A DNA stretch of 64,000 bases, taken from Phycisphaerales bacterium (lineage in GTDB: Bacteria > Planctomycetota > Phycisphaerae > Phycisphaerales > UBA1924). Positions 10,335-19,136 of this stretch are shown here, piece by piece. The stretch covers positions 682,001 to 746,000 of the forward strand of contig JADJMV010000001.1 of the NCBI GenBank assembly GCA_016709445.1, in the 5' to 3' direction. Made by a program: the position numbers and the translations under genes. Each line of letters begins with the position of its first letter. The stretch's first letter is position 1. The notes under the pieces were generated by a model. That model was not told the DNA's origin, did no database searches, and was given only the letters and a program-made list of their open reading frames with translations.

Positions 10335-13166
10335 ATGGCTCAGAGACCCCAGACCAGAAGCCGGATCACGCTGCGCGTGAAGGCGGTGGTTCTCGTGATG
10401 GCGCTCGTGCTCGGGTGTGTGGGCGCGGTCTCTGGCCTCAGCGTGTCGCGGACGAACCGGGTCATCGAGGCGGGGCAGCGTCGAACGGCGGCGGGCATCG
10501 CGACGGGGATCGCGGCGGCGTCGGAGTTGCCGCTGGCGGTGGGGGACAAATCGGAGTTGCAGCGCCTGGCCGACCAATTCCTGGACCGGGACACGAGCCT
10601 GGCGTTCGTCGCGCTGTTTGGCGAGGAAGGGGGTCTGCTGGCGTCGGCGTCGCGTGATCCGGAGGCATGGGAGCACTTCCTGACCCGAGCGGACGCGCGT
10701 CCGCAGTATGTGCTCGAGTGGAGCGATGTGCGGATGGTGAGCGACGCGACGGGCGCCGACCTTTTCGGGACGGGCGACCCCGGCGCGGCGGACGCCCGCG
10801 AGGATGGGGGTCGGGTGGCGGTCGGGCTCTCGATCCGGCCGATGCTGGAATATCAGGCGAGCCAGGCGCGCGCCGCGCTGTGGGTCTTCTGCACGATCTC
10901 GGTGGTGAGCGCCCCGCTGGCGTTGTTGCTCGTCGGGGGATGGACGCGGCGGCTGTGGGCGCTGGTGAAGGCGAGCGAGCGGATCTCGCGTGGCGAGGTG
11001 GGCGTGGCGCACGTGGACCTGCACTCCGACGAGATCGGCACGCTGGCTCGGGCATTCGAGCACATGCGCCAGGCGATCGCGGAGCGCGACGAGACGGAGC
11101 GTCGGCGGCAGGAGGAGCTTCGGACCGCGCGGGACGAGGCGGAGCGGGCCAACGGGGCCAAGAGCCAGTTTCTCGCGCACATGAGCCACGAGATCCGGAC
11201 GCCGCTCAATGGGGTGGTGGGGATGCTCGACCTGCTCCGCATGACCCAGCTGGACGCCCGCCAGGGGAGGTTCGTGGATCTGGCGCGCTCGTCGGCCGAC
11301 ACGCTGCTCTCGCTGATCAACAACGTCCTTGATTTCTCGAAGATCGAGGCCGACAAGCTGGAGCTGGAGTGCACCGAGTTCGACATGGGCGACCTGGTCG
11401 CGTCGGTGGGGGAGATGCTCGCGCCGAAGGCCGAGCAGAAGCGGATCGAGCTGATCCTCTCCGTGGGGGCGAACGTGCCGCGGCACTTCCGGGGCGACCC
11501 GGACCGGCTGCGTCAGGTGCTGGTGAACCTTGTCAACAACGCGATCAAGTTCACCGAGCGGGGCGAGGTCGTGGTCCGCGTGAGTCTGATCGAGAGCGGG
11601 GAGCGGACGGAGACTCTTCGGGTGCAGGTCTCTGACACGGGCATCGGCATCCCCCCCGAGCGGCGTGAGCGGCTGTTCAAGTCGTTCTCGCAGGTGGACG
11701 CCTCGACGACCCGCCGGTTCGGCGGCACGGGCCTCGGCTTGGCGATCAGCAAGAAGCTCGTCGAGCGGATGGGGGGGCAGATCGGCATCGATCCGCAGCG
11801 GACGATCGGCTCGGAGTTCTGGTTTACCGTCCGGCTTGGGCGGTCGGAGCGGGCCGAGACGGCCGAGGACGTGCGTGCGCACCGGCTCGACGGGCTGTCG
11901 GTGCTCATCGTGGACGACACGCCGACGAACTGTGAGATCCTGGTCGAGCTTCTCGGGGCGTGGGGGATGCGCCCGAAGGTCGCGGGCTGCGGCAGGGAAG
12001 CGCTCGAGGAGCTTCGTCGGGCGGCGGCATCGGGTGATCCCTACCCGCTCGGGATCATCGATATGCAGATGCCCGACATGGACGGCGCGCAGCTGGCCGA
12101 CGCGATCTCCACCGAGTACGGAGACCGGCGGCCCTGCCTGATCATGCTGACCTCGCTCAACATGCCCTTCGAGCAGAGCGACCTCGAGAATCTGGGGATC
12201 GCGAGGTGCCTGCCGAAGCCGACACGGTTCTCGACGCTCTACGAGGTGGTGGCCGAGTGCGTTGGCGCCCCGCCGGTCGAGCCGGCGCGGCGTGTTGAGA
12301 CACGTGAGACGCCGCGGGCCCATGCCAAGTGCCGAGGCCTGCGGGTGTTGGTGGCGGAGGACAATCCGGTGAACCAGGTGGTGGTGCGAGAGCTGTTGGC
12401 GCAGTTCGGGGCCATCCCGACGATCGTGGAGAACGGGGCGCTGGCGGTGGAGGCGGTCAAAGCCGGTGCGCCCGACGCGGTGCTGATGGATTGTGAGATG
12501 CCGAGGATGGACGGTTTCGAGGCGACCCGGCGCATCCGCGAGTGGGAGGAGACGACGGGCGCGCCGCGGCTGCCGATCATCGCGTTGACCGCCAATGCGG
12601 TGCAGGGTGATCGGGAGCGGTGCCTGAGCGCGGGGATGGATGACTACCTGGCCAAGCCGATCGAGCCGCGGCTGCTGGTGCGTGCGCTCTCCGGGGCGTC
12701 GGGGGGGAAGGGCGAGGAGCGGGCGGGTGTGGGGGAGGGCGCCCGCGGGGCGCAGCTCGCACCCGCGCAGGTTCTCGCGGCGAAGGCCCCGGGGCCCCCG
12801 GCGGGCGCGGCCCCGGTGGATGTGGAGGACGCGCTGCGTCGATGCTGCGGGAACTCGGAGATCCTGCTCCAGGTGTTCGACGAATTCGCCCGGAGCGCGG
12901 AGCGGGCGATCTGCGACCTGGACCGCGGCATCCGCGAGGGCTCGCGGGAGGAGGTCGCGAGGGTGGCGCACAGCCTCCGGGGCGCGGCGGCGAACATCTC
13001 TGCGCGGGAGGCGGCCGGGCGCGCCGGATCTCTCGAGTCGGTGGCAAAGGGGTCGGAAGGCACGGGGCTCGGCGAGCAATTCGAGGCGTTGCGTGACGAA
13101 CTCCAGCGGGTGCTGGAGGAGTTGCCCAGGGCCCGCGAGGTTCTGCGGGGGAGGGATGCGCGATGA
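10335..13166 (+). CDS. hybrid sensor histidine kinase: CHASE8-like, HAMP, HisKA, ATPase, two receivers, Hpt
   Basis: 943 aa. TM1 (about 14-34) and TM2 (about 178-200) flank a periplasmic CHASE8-like sensor (PLAVGDKSELQRLADQFL). HAMP and a coiled coil lead to HisKA with His285 (AHMSHEIRTPLNG), then ATPase boxes N (VNNAIKF), G1 (VSDTGIGIP), F (LFKSFSQ) and G2 (GTGLGLAI). Receiver 1 has Asp576 (IIDMQMPDMDG), receiver 2 Asp719 (LMDCEMPRMDG), and the Hpt domain His879 (VAHSLRGAAANI). A full phosphorelay is therefore present. Start ATG is at 10335; a longer reading upstream has no such signal. It overlaps the HD-GYP gene by 4 bp and is divergent from the TonB receptor/binding protein pair, which probably supplies its ligand signal. 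Confidence 0.93.
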   Translation: MAQRPQTRSRITLRVKAVVLVMALVLGCVGAVSGLSVSRTNRVIEAGQRRTAAGIATGIAAASELPLAVGDKSELQRLADQFLDRDTSLAFVALFGEEGGLLASASRDPEAWEHFLTRADARPQYVLEWSDVRMVSDATGADLFGTGDPGAADAREDGGRVAVGLSIRPMLEYQASQARAALWVFCTISVVSAPLALLLVGGWTRRLWALVKASERISRGEVGVAHVDLHSDEIGTLARAFEHMRQAIAERDETERRRQEELRTARDEAERANGAKSQFLAHMSHEIRTPLNGVVGMLDLLRMTQLDARQGRFVDLARSSADTLLSLINNVLDFSKIEADKLELECTEFDMGDLVASVGEMLAPKAEQKRIELILSVGANVPRHFRGDPDRLRQVLVNLVNNAIKFTERGEVVVRVSLIESGERTETLRVQVSDTGIGIPPERRERLFKSFSQVDASTTRRFGGTGLGLAISKKLVERMGGQIGIDPQRTIGSEFWFTVRLGRSERAETAEDVRAHRLDGLSVLIVDDTPTNCEILVELLGAWGMRPKVAGCGREALEELRRAAASGDPYPLGIIDMQMPDMDGAQLADAISTEYGDRRPCLIMLTSLNMPFEQSDLENLGIARCLPKPTRFSTLYEVVAECVGAPPVEPARRVETRETPRAHAKCRGLRVLVAEDNPVNQVVVRELLAQFGAIPTIVENGALAVEAVKAGAPDAVLMDCEMPRMDGFEATRRIREWEETTGAPRLPIIALTANAVQGDRERCLSAGMDDYLAKPIEPRLLVRALSGASGGKGEERAGVGEGARGAQLAPAQVLAAKAPGPPAGAAPVDVEDALRRCCGNSEILLQVFDEFARSAERAICDLDRGIREGSREEVARVAHSLRGAAANISAREAAGRAGSLESVAKGSEGTGLGEQFEALRDELQRVLEELPRAREVLRGRDAR

Positions 13167-14206
13167 TGAAGGGGATGCTCGGGCAGCGTGTGCTGGTGGT
13201 CGACGACGAGGTGACCTCGAGGCTGGTGCTGCGTGCGGCCCTGGAGTCGAGGGGGTTTCTCGTCGAGGCCGTGGAGAGCGCCGAGGCGGCGCTCGAGCTG
13301 GTCCAGACGGGGGCGTACTCGATCGTGGTGACCGACTGGGAGATGCCGCGGATGTCGGGCATCGAGTTGTGCCAGGCGGTGCGGCAGGCCGACCTGAGCT
13401 CGTACGTCTACATCATCCTGCTGACCTCGCGGAGCGGCCCCACCCAGATCGTCGAGGGTCTGCGCGCGGGTGCCGACGATTTCATCTCCAAGCCGTTCGA
13501 TGCCTCCGAGCTGGAGATGCGGCTCCAGGTCGGCCTGAGGACGCTCGCGCTGGATACGAGGGACGTGACGATCTTCGCGCTGGCGAAGCTGGCCGAGTCT
13601 CGGGATTCCGAGACGGGCGCGCACCTCGATCGGGTGCGGAGCTACTCCCGGCTGCTCTCGCTCGACTTGCTGGAGCGCGGCGTATTCGGCCGGAGCATTG
13701 ATCGCGAGTTTGTCCACCTCATCTACTCGACGAGCCCGCTCCACGACATCGGCAAGGTCGCCATCCCCGACAGCGTCCTGCTGAAGCCCGGGCGGCTCAC
13801 CGACAGCGAGTTCGAGGTGATGAAGACGCACACGACCGTGGGCGGGGCCACGCTCCGTGCGGCCATCGAGAAGCGTCCGGAGGCCGGGTTCCTGCAGATG
13901 GCGTACGACATCGCGATGTCCCACCACGAGCGGGTCGATGGGGGCGGCTACCCGCTCGGGCTGATGGGCGAGGCGATTCCGCTGGCCGCTCGGATCGTCG
14001 GGGTCGCGGATGTCTACGACGCGTTGGTGTCCAAGCGCGTGTACAAGAACGCGAGCGAGCATGAGGTCGCGAAGGCGATCGTGTTCGAGGGCTCGGGGAC
14101 GCACTTCGATCCCGAGGTGATCGAGTCGTTCCGGCGGGTCGAGACCGAGTTCCTCCGTGTCCGGGAGCGGTTCGACGAGCGGCAGTCGGCGCGCTTCGCG
14201 GCCTGA
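13163..14206 (+). CDS. response regulator with HD-GYP cyclic-di-GMP phosphodiesterase domain
   Basis: 347 aa. An N-terminal receiver has Asp58 (VVTDWEMPRMSG) and the acidic pocket VDDE. The C-terminal domain carries HD (LHDIGKVAIPD), the later HHERVDGGGYP signature and VADVYDALVSKRVYK, all expected in a metal-dependent HD-GYP phosphodiesterase that degrades cyclic di-GMP. Its ATG overlaps the end of the upstream hybrid kinase (ATGA), so the two are translationally coupled and the kinase very likely phosphorylates this receiver through its Hpt domain. The output is therefore probably a change in cyclic di-GMP. Confidence 0.94.
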   Translation: MMKGMLGQRVLVVDDEVTSRLVLRAALESRGFLVEAVESAEAALELVQTGAYSIVVTDWEMPRMSGIELCQAVRQADLSSYVYIILLTSRSGPTQIVEGLRAGADDFISKPFDASELEMRLQVGLRTLALDTRDVTIFALAKLAESRDSETGAHLDRVRSYSRLLSLDLLERGVFGRSIDREFVHLIYSTSPLHDIGKVAIPDSVLLKPGRLTDSEFEVMKTHTTVGGATLRAAIEKRPEAGFLQMAYDIAMSHHERVDGGGYPLGLMGEAIPLAARIVGVADVYDALVSKRVYKNASEHEVAKAIVFEGSGTHFDPEVIESFRRVETEFLRVRERFDERQSARFAA

Positions 14207-14228
14207 AGGGTGGCCGGGCGCGGCATCA

Positions 14229-15086
14229 TCACGGCGTGCCGTGTTGCAGGATGTCGTCGACCTGTTCGCCGTAGGACCCGCCGAAGAGGATCGCGTGCAC
14301 GAGGAGCGGGTAGAGGTTGTAGATGTCGCGTCGCTGCTCGAAGAATCCGGGGCGTATCGGCCGGATCTGGTGGTAGCGCTCGTAGAACGCCGGCCCGAAC
14401 GTCGAGAACAGCGTGGTGTAGGCCAGCTCGACCTCGGGGTGGGCGTGGTGCACGGCGGGGTCGATAAAGGCCGCGATGCGGCCGCGGTGGGCGAGCACGT
14501 TGCCGCCCCACAGGTCGCCGTGGATGAGTGAGGGGTGTTCGGGCTCGTCGAGCAGCGCGCCGATCTGGTCGGCGAGGCGGCGGAGGCGGTCCCAGCAGGG
14601 GTCGCCGATCGCTCCCCGGCGGTGGGCGAGCGCGCCGAAGGTCCGCAGGCGGTGCTCCGCGAAGAACTCGCGCCACGACGCGGTCGGCGGGCAGGGCTGA
14701 TGCAGGGGGCCGATGAGCGTGTCGTGATCAAACCCGAACGCCGGGCCGGCGAGGCCGTGCAGGGACGCGAGCAGCTCCGCCGCGTGTCGTTCGCCGCTCT
14801 CGCCCATGCGGCCGTCGTGCTCGATGTGCTCAAGGATGAGCAGCCCGTGGGATTCGTGGAGCACGGCGGGCACGGGGAGGGCACTGCGTGCCGTGAGGGC
14901 GCGGAGCATCGCGGCCTCGATGCGGGCGTGTTCGGGCGCGAGCGGTTTGCAGACGACGCGCCGGCCCCCCTCGAGTTCGAGGAGCAGGACATCGGCGACG
15001 CATCCGCCGGCGAGGCGGCGGGTGGTCAGGACGGTGGTCCCGAGGGCGGCAGCGACGGCCTCGCCGATCTGCAGCCGGCGGTCCAT
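14229..15086 (-). CDS. fructosamine kinase / ketosamine-3-kinase family protein
   Basis: 285 aa. Phosphotransferase-fold features are a glycine-rich start (LAGGCVADVLLLEL), VVCKPLAPE with a likely ATP-binding Lys, the catalytic HGDLWGGNVL, and metal-binding IDPAVHHAHPEVELAYT. These match fructosamine-3-kinase family proteins, which phosphorylate ketoamine adducts so that glycated proteins can be repaired. The ATG at 15084-15086 lies 12 bp after the stop of the dockerin protein gene on the same strand. It converges with the HD-GYP gene, stop to stop, with 22 bp between. Confidence 0.85.
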   Translation of the reverse strand: MDRRLQIGEAVAAALGTTVLTTRRLAGGCVADVLLLELEGGRRVVCKPLAPEHARIEAAMLRALTARSALPVPAVLHESHGLLILEHIEHDGRMGESGERHAAELLASLHGLAGPAFGFDHDTLIGPLHQPCPPTASWREFFAEHRLRTFGALAHRRGAIGDPCWDRLRRLADQIGALLDEPEHPSLIHGDLWGGNVLAHRGRIAAFIDPAVHHAHPEVELAYTTLFSTFGPAFYERYHQIRPIRPGFFEQRRDIYNLYPLLVHAILFGGSYGEQVDDILQHGTP

Positions 15087-15097
15087 GGCGTCCGGGC

Positions 15098-16633
15098 TCA
15101 GCAGCCGGTGGCCCAGGCGTTGAGGAAGACGATCACGTCCCGGGTGTCGATGGAGCCGTTGTCGTCGAAGTCGGCGTTCGAGTCGTTGGAGGACCACCAG
15201 TTGAGGAACAGCACCACGTCGCGCGTATCGACCGCGCCGTCGCCGTTGGTGTCCGGGATGCAGGCGCTTTGGCAGGCGTCGGCCTTGCCGTCTCCGTCGC
15301 CGTCATTGCAGTTGGTGCCCGGCCCCATCCAGGTGGCTCCGGCGGCGATGGCGTCGGCCTCGGTGAGGACGAGGCAGAACCCGTTGGGGAAGCAGGAGGC
15401 GCCGGTGGGCAGGGGGCAGTTGGTGGACTGGCAGACGGTGCCATCACCCTGGAAGGTCCCACCGAGCGCGGCGGCCTCCTCGGGGGTCACGCCGTCGATG
15501 CAGCTGCCGTCGGGCAGGCAGGCGGCGCCGACCGGGAAGCAGGTGATGGTGTTGCACGCGGTGCCGAGTCCGCCCGGCACGCCGCCTGCGGCGAGGCAGT
15601 CGGAGGGCTTGAGGTTGAGGCAGCCGCCCGTGGATTCGAAGCAGCAGGCCTGGACCTGCTGCTGGCAGTTGGCGGTGCCGCAGGTGGAGCCATTGCCCTG
15701 GAAGAGCCCGCCGCCCGCGGCGCAGGTCGCGGCGTCGGTTTCGACGCAGGTCCCGTTGGGGAGGCAGCAGGCGCCGGTCTCGCCGCCGGAACAATTGATG
15801 CTGGTCCAGGTCATGCGCATGACCCAGTCGCCGCTGGGGCGGCAGCCGCTGGAGAGTGAGCTGAACTTGGCCCAGCCGCCGTTGGGCGGGCAGCCGAACG
15901 GGCCGCAGTTGAGGCCCTTGAGCCAGTTGCCCGAGGCGCTGAGCAGGCCGGAGGCATCGGTGGTGGGGAAGGCGTTGCGGTTGCTTGGCGGGGCGAAGAG
16001 GCAGGGGTCCTGTGGCTGGTAGTTGTGCTTGTCGATCCGGATGCCGAAGGAGATGGTGTTGGTGCCGTTGTTGTTGTAGAGGATGATCTGGTCGGGGTCG
16101 TTGGGGTCGACGGAGACCTGGACATTGATGCCGTTGGTGCCGGGTGGCAGGATGATGTGGGGGAGGATGAGGCCGTCGGAATTGAACTCGTACGCGGGGG
16201 CGCCGCTGTTGGGGGGGCCATCCCAGACGAGGATGGACCACTGGGTGGTCGTCGTCTCGATCGCCTGGTAGGTGGCGAAGATCATCTCCATCAGTTCGAC
16301 CTTGACGGGGAATTGATCGGGGGTGAGGACGTAGGAGGCGGCGGCGATCTCCTTCTCAGCGAATCCCATCTGCAGCACGTAGCTGTCGCCCTCGAAGTCG
16401 GCGTCGGTGTGGGAGCTGGTATTGGTGCACCCGCGGTATTGCCGGCCGGGCGGGATGTTGACGTCGGCGACCCAGTCGCCATCGGTCTGGATGTGCATGT
16501 AGAACATGTCGTCGAGGCCGACGGGGATCTCCTTCTTGCGGCTCTTCTCCGCCGGGGCCGAGGCCGACTGGCCCAGGGCGAGGGAGCCTGCGCAGGCGAG
16601 GACCGAGGCGAACAGCGCGATCCGACCATCCAT
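15098..16633 (-). CDS. secreted Cys-rich repeat protein with C-terminal dockerin
   Basis: 511 aa with a signal peptide (LFASVLACAGSLALGQ). Residues of about 40-290 form an extracellular-looking beta-rich domain of unknown type. It is followed by four tandem Cys-rich units of about 35-40 residues, for example GACCLPNGTCVETDAATCA and ACLPDGSCIDGVTPEEAA, which look disulfide-bonded. The C-terminus has paired dockerin loops (DTNGDGAVDTRDVVLFLN and DFDDNGSIDTRDVIVFLN) and ends TGC. GGAGGAG lies 7 bases before the ATG, and a well-formed promoter lies about 70-95 bases upstream. Function is unknown, with surface attachment or matrix assembly likely. Confidence 0.85.
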   Translation of the reverse strand: MDGRIALFASVLACAGSLALGQSASAPAEKSRKKEIPVGLDDMFYMHIQTDGDWVADVNIPPGRQYRGCTNTSSHTDADFEGDSYVLQMGFAEKEIAAASYVLTPDQFPVKVELMEMIFATYQAIETTTTQWSILVWDGPPNSGAPAYEFNSDGLILPHIILPPGTNGINVQVSVDPNDPDQIILYNNNGTNTISFGIRIDKHNYQPQDPCLFAPPSNRNAFPTTDASGLLSASGNWLKGLNCGPFGCPPNGGWAKFSSLSSGCRPSGDWVMRMTWTSINCSGGETGACCLPNGTCVETDAATCAAGGGLFQGNGSTCGTANCQQQVQACCFESTGGCLNLKPSDCLAAGGVPGGLGTACNTITCFPVGAACLPDGSCIDGVTPEEAAALGGTFQGDGTVCQSTNCPLPTGASCFPNGFCLVLTEADAIAAGATWMGPGTNCNDGDGDGKADACQSACIPDTNGDGAVDTRDVVLFLNWWSSNDSNADFDDNGSIDTRDVIVFLNAWATGC

Positions 16634-16700
16634 GGAAAGCTCCTCCGGCGCGTGGAGACGTGATCGTTCCGACCGCTCGATACGCGGCCGCTCCCTTGTG

Positions 16701-16729
16701 AGACTACCTCAGGTTGGGGGATTTTCCAA
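16701..16729 (-). promoter_or_regulatory. promoter of the Cys-rich dockerin gene
   Basis: On the minus strand TTGGAA (16729-16724), a 17-base spacer, then TAGTCT (16706-16701). The predicted 5' leader to the ATG at 16633 is about 60 bases. The -10 hexamer resembles TAGACT boxes elsewhere in the window. Confidence 0.6.
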
Positions 16730-16754
16730 GGATTCGGGCGCACGTCCGGGAAGA

Positions 16755-17582
16755 TCAGGCGAACGGACGCAGCAGGGCGAGCGCCGCCTCGTGGATGAGG
16801 CCGTTGGTCGCCACGCCGTTGGCGCCGTAGGCGCCGGGGTTGCCCCGCCAGTCGGAGGTTCGGCCGCCGGCCTCGGGGTAGATCACCTGCATGGGGGCGA
16901 TATCCCAGGGATGGAGGACGGGCTCGACCACGGCGTCGATGCGCCCGGTGGTGCAGAGCACGTGGGCGTAGCAATCACTCCACCCCCTGGTGGAGCCGAA
17001 GGTCTCGAAGACGGCCTGGAGCGCCGGCTCGGCGCCGGCACGCCGGAAGTAGTCGAACGAGGTGGTGCAGGCCATGGCGCGCTCCAGCGTCTCGACGCGC
17101 GAGACCCGGGCGCGGACCGGCTCGGCGCCCGGCGAGCGGACGTGCCACGCGCCGGCTCCCTGCGAGGCGTACACGCTCTCCCCGAGGGCGGGCATATGGA
17201 TGACGCCCGCGAGCGTGTGCCCGTCGAATTCGCACGCGATCAGGGTGCCGAAGAGGGGCACTCCGTGCACGAATGAGGCGGTGCCGTCGATGGGGTCGAG
17301 CACCCAGCGCCAGCCCGTCGTGGAGGCCGTCTCGCCGAATTCCTCGCCCAGCACGCCGTCGCCGGGGAATCGGAGGGCGATCAACTCGCGCAGGCGCTGC
17401 TCGGCGTTGCGATCGGCGGTGGTCACCTCGGACCCGTCCCGCTTCACATCGACGCTGTAGGCGCCCCCGCCGAAATAGCCGAGCACGATGTCTCCGGCAT
17501 CCCGGGCGAAGGCCATGGCCTCCTGAAGCCGTTCGGCGACGGCTTTGGGGTCGGGTCGGCCTAGCGCAGGGGTCGTGCTCAT
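16755..17582 (-). CDS. inositol-monophosphatase-family phosphatase (HisN-like)
   Basis: 275 aa. Metal-site motifs of the family are present: an early acidic GDIVLGYF segment, EEFGE, LDPIDGTASFVHG, and the late HPWDIAPMQVIYPEAGG. These enzymes hydrolyse phosphate monoesters such as inositol-1-phosphate, histidinol phosphate or 3'-phosphoadenosine phosphates with Mg2+. The LDPIDGTASFVHGVP pattern and the length favour the histidinol-phosphatase-like branch, but substrate assignment from sequence alone is weak. It starts 16 bp after the pseudopilin stop on the same strand. Confidence 0.85.
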   Translation of the reverse strand: MSTTPALGRPDPKAVAERLQEAMAFARDAGDIVLGYFGGGAYSVDVKRDGSEVTTADRNAEQRLRELIALRFPGDGVLGEEFGETASTTGWRWVLDPIDGTASFVHGVPLFGTLIACEFDGHTLAGVIHMPALGESVYASQGAGAWHVRSPGAEPVRARVSRVETLERAMACTTSFDYFRRAGAEPALQAVFETFGSTRGWSDCYAHVLCTTGRIDAVVEPVLHPWDIAPMQVIYPEAGGRTSDWRGNPGAYGANGVATNGLIHEAALALLRPFA

Positions 17583-17598
17583 GGCCGATGGTACGCGA

Positions 17599-18363
17599 TC
17601 AGTCGCGGTAGTCCCCGTCGTCCCAGGTGTCGAGTTGGGTGATGTCGGCCGCGGCGATCAGGGCCCCGTGGCCGTCGAAGTAGAGGCCCGCGGCCCCATC
17701 ATTGTGGCGCCTCGGGGCGATGCGTTGGTTCTGAGGGTTGGGATCGCCGGTCACGTTCTGGCGCGTCCGGCAGTCGTAGAACAGCGCGATCCCGAAGTCA
17801 TCATCGCCCTGGGCTTCGACGTCCTGCCAGTTTGAGCCGTCCTCGTCGATGGCGTAGTCGGTGAGATAGACCTTCTCGGAGGCGCGGAAGATCTCGGTGA
17901 GCCGGTTGGGGGCCTTGTAGGGGTCTCTGCCCGTCGCGAGGACTCCGGGCTTGACGAAGCGGAGGCCATTGTCGACGTAGTGGATCCGGTGCTTGTCATC
18001 CCGGGGCCGTGCGGGGTCCTGGAAGTACTCGGCGTTCTCATACCGATCGCGGAGCGGGACGTCCCAACTGGCGTTGTCGTCGACCAGCGGGCGCAGGGCC
18101 CGGGGCCAGGACATCTCCCGGGGGGAGACGCCGTCGGCCTCGCGGGGGATGTACTCGTCGAAGGTGTCGGCGTACATCAGGAGCGCCTGTCCGAGTTGTC
18201 GCTGGTTGGAGAGGCAGACCGATTGTCGGCCGGCGTCCCTGGCCCTCCCGAGGGCGGGGAGCAGGATGCCAATGAGCAGGGCGATGATGGCGATGACGAC
18301 CAGCAACTCGATGAGCGTGAAGGCGTGGTTGCCCCTGCGGGATCCGGCGTCCGGTCGGGTCAT
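17599..18363 (-). CDS. prepilin-type N-terminal cleavage/methylation domain protein
   Basis: 254 aa. The leader HAFTLIELLVVIAIIALL is a type IV prepilin/pseudopilin signal cleaved before the Phe and followed by a hydrophobic helix, then GILLPALGRARDAGRQ. The globular part contains CLSNQRQLGQALLMYAD and a C-terminal LYFDGHGALI. Planctomycetes carry many solitary genes of this type. It is close in sequence to the protein at 43336-44061 (shared SWPRA..RP and AEYF.DPAR patterns), so these two are paralogs. No secretion or pilus machinery is adjacent. GGGGAG lies directly before the ATG, and TATGGT just upstream of that could be a -10. Confidence 0.9.
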   Translation of the reverse strand: MTRPDAGSRRGNHAFTLIELLVVIAIIALLIGILLPALGRARDAGRQSVCLSNQRQLGQALLMYADTFDEYIPREADGVSPREMSWPRALRPLVDDNASWDVPLRDRYENAEYFQDPARPRDDKHRIHYVDNGLRFVKPGVLATGRDPYKAPNRLTEIFRASEKVYLTDYAIDEDGSNWQDVEAQGDDDFGIALFYDCRTRQNVTGDPNPQNQRIAPRRHNDGAAGLYFDGHGALIAAADITQLDTWDDGDYRD

Positions 18364-18385
18364 CTCCCCACCATAACGGAACCAT

Positions 18386-18414
18386 GGAAAAACGCCGAGC
18401 AGAACTCGGCGTTT
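18386..18414 (-). terminator. rho-independent terminator of the lipoprotein gene
   Basis: A perfect 10-bp stem (AAACGCCGAG at 18390-18399 with CTCGGCGTTT at 18405-18414) encloses a 5-base loop. On the minus strand it is followed by a run of five T, so it terminates transcription from the lipoprotein gene just upstream. Confidence 0.85.
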
Positions 18415-18436
18415 GGGGGGATCGGATTCGGTGAAA

Positions 18437-18907
18437 TCACTGGCCCGAAGCGTCGGAGAGCGGCGGCGGGGTCATGGTTTCGACCTGCGGGGGCGTCGAG
18501 ACCTCGGGGCCGGGGCGGAGGTTCATCTCCAGGCGCCTGGAGTTCGCCGGCGGGACGTCGATGCGGTTGGACAGCTTCCCGTATCGGTTTCCCGCCTTCA
18601 TGAGCGCCCACCGCATGTTGCCGGACATGTAGTTCCCTCGGGTGTTGGAGGGGTCGTCGAAGTTGACGACGAGCTGTTGTCCCACCGGGATGTCCACGGC
18701 GAAGATCACTTCCTCCGTGCGGGTATCGACCAGGGAGACCGACTTGGGCGAGTGGGGCTCGCTCACGAAGGTGAACTCATCGATGGAGGCGCCGGAGCCC
18801 CCCTCGTCGTAGAAGGGGCGGAAGGGGGAGGTCGGGCCGCATGCGGAGGCGAGCAGCGCGCTTGCCGCGATCAGGCCGCACACGCTCCGACGGAGGGTGA
18901 TCACCAT
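18437..18907 (-). CDS. predicted lipoprotein of unknown function
   Basis: 156 aa. The N-terminus has a signal with the lipobox LLASAC, so the mature protein would begin at a lipidated Cys. The remainder is a small soluble domain with strands such as IDEFTFVSEP, VSLVDTRTEEVIFAVDIP and QQLVVNF, and a Pro/Thr-rich tail. I do not recognise a family. A TAGACT hexamer (18964-18959, minus) lies about 50 bases upstream and a strong terminator lies just after the stop, so the gene looks monocistronic and real. Confidence 0.75.
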   Translation of the reverse strand: MVITLRRSVCGLIAASALLASACGPTSPFRPFYDEGGSGASIDEFTFVSEPHSPKSVSLVDTRTEEVIFAVDIPVGQQLVVNFDDPSNTRGNYMSGNMRWALMKAGNRYGKLSNRIDVPPANSRRLEMNLRPGPEVSTPPQVETMTPPPLSDASGQ

Positions 18908-19017
18908 GTCTGGCTGACTCCAAAGCAGGGGTTCTCGGACGGCCGCAGGGCCGGGCCTAGTCTACGCCCTTGATCCCGGGCGGGGGCCCCGACGATACGA
19001 CCCGGTTGAGAGCCGGG

Positions 19018-19047
19018 TTCTGAGCCCCGTTGGCATATCGGTAGACT
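19018..19047 (+). promoter_or_regulatory. possible promoter of ispF
   Basis: TTCTGA (19018-19023), an 18-base spacer, then TAGACT (19042-19047). The gene starts about 90 bases further on. The -10 agrees with other genes in the window; the -35 is weak. Confidence 0.4.
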
Positions 19048-19136
19048 CCCCCGGGCCTCTGAAGGCCAAAGCTCGGGGGGCCTCCGGTTCGGCGGGGCTT
19101 GCCCCGGGGTCGCCGCTAGGAGGCCGGAACCACACC

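Noticed and set aside
9288..13079. Open frame of more than 1200 codons on the minus strand opposite the hybrid kinase
   Set aside because: Arg/His/Pro-rich throughout; the plus-strand reading has complete HisKA, ATPase, receiver and Hpt motifs.
17560..17590. TACCAT 5 bases before the inositol-phosphatase ATG as a leaderless promoter
   Set aside because: The gap to the upstream gene is only 16 bp and the pattern is weak; read-through from the pseudopilin gene is simpler.
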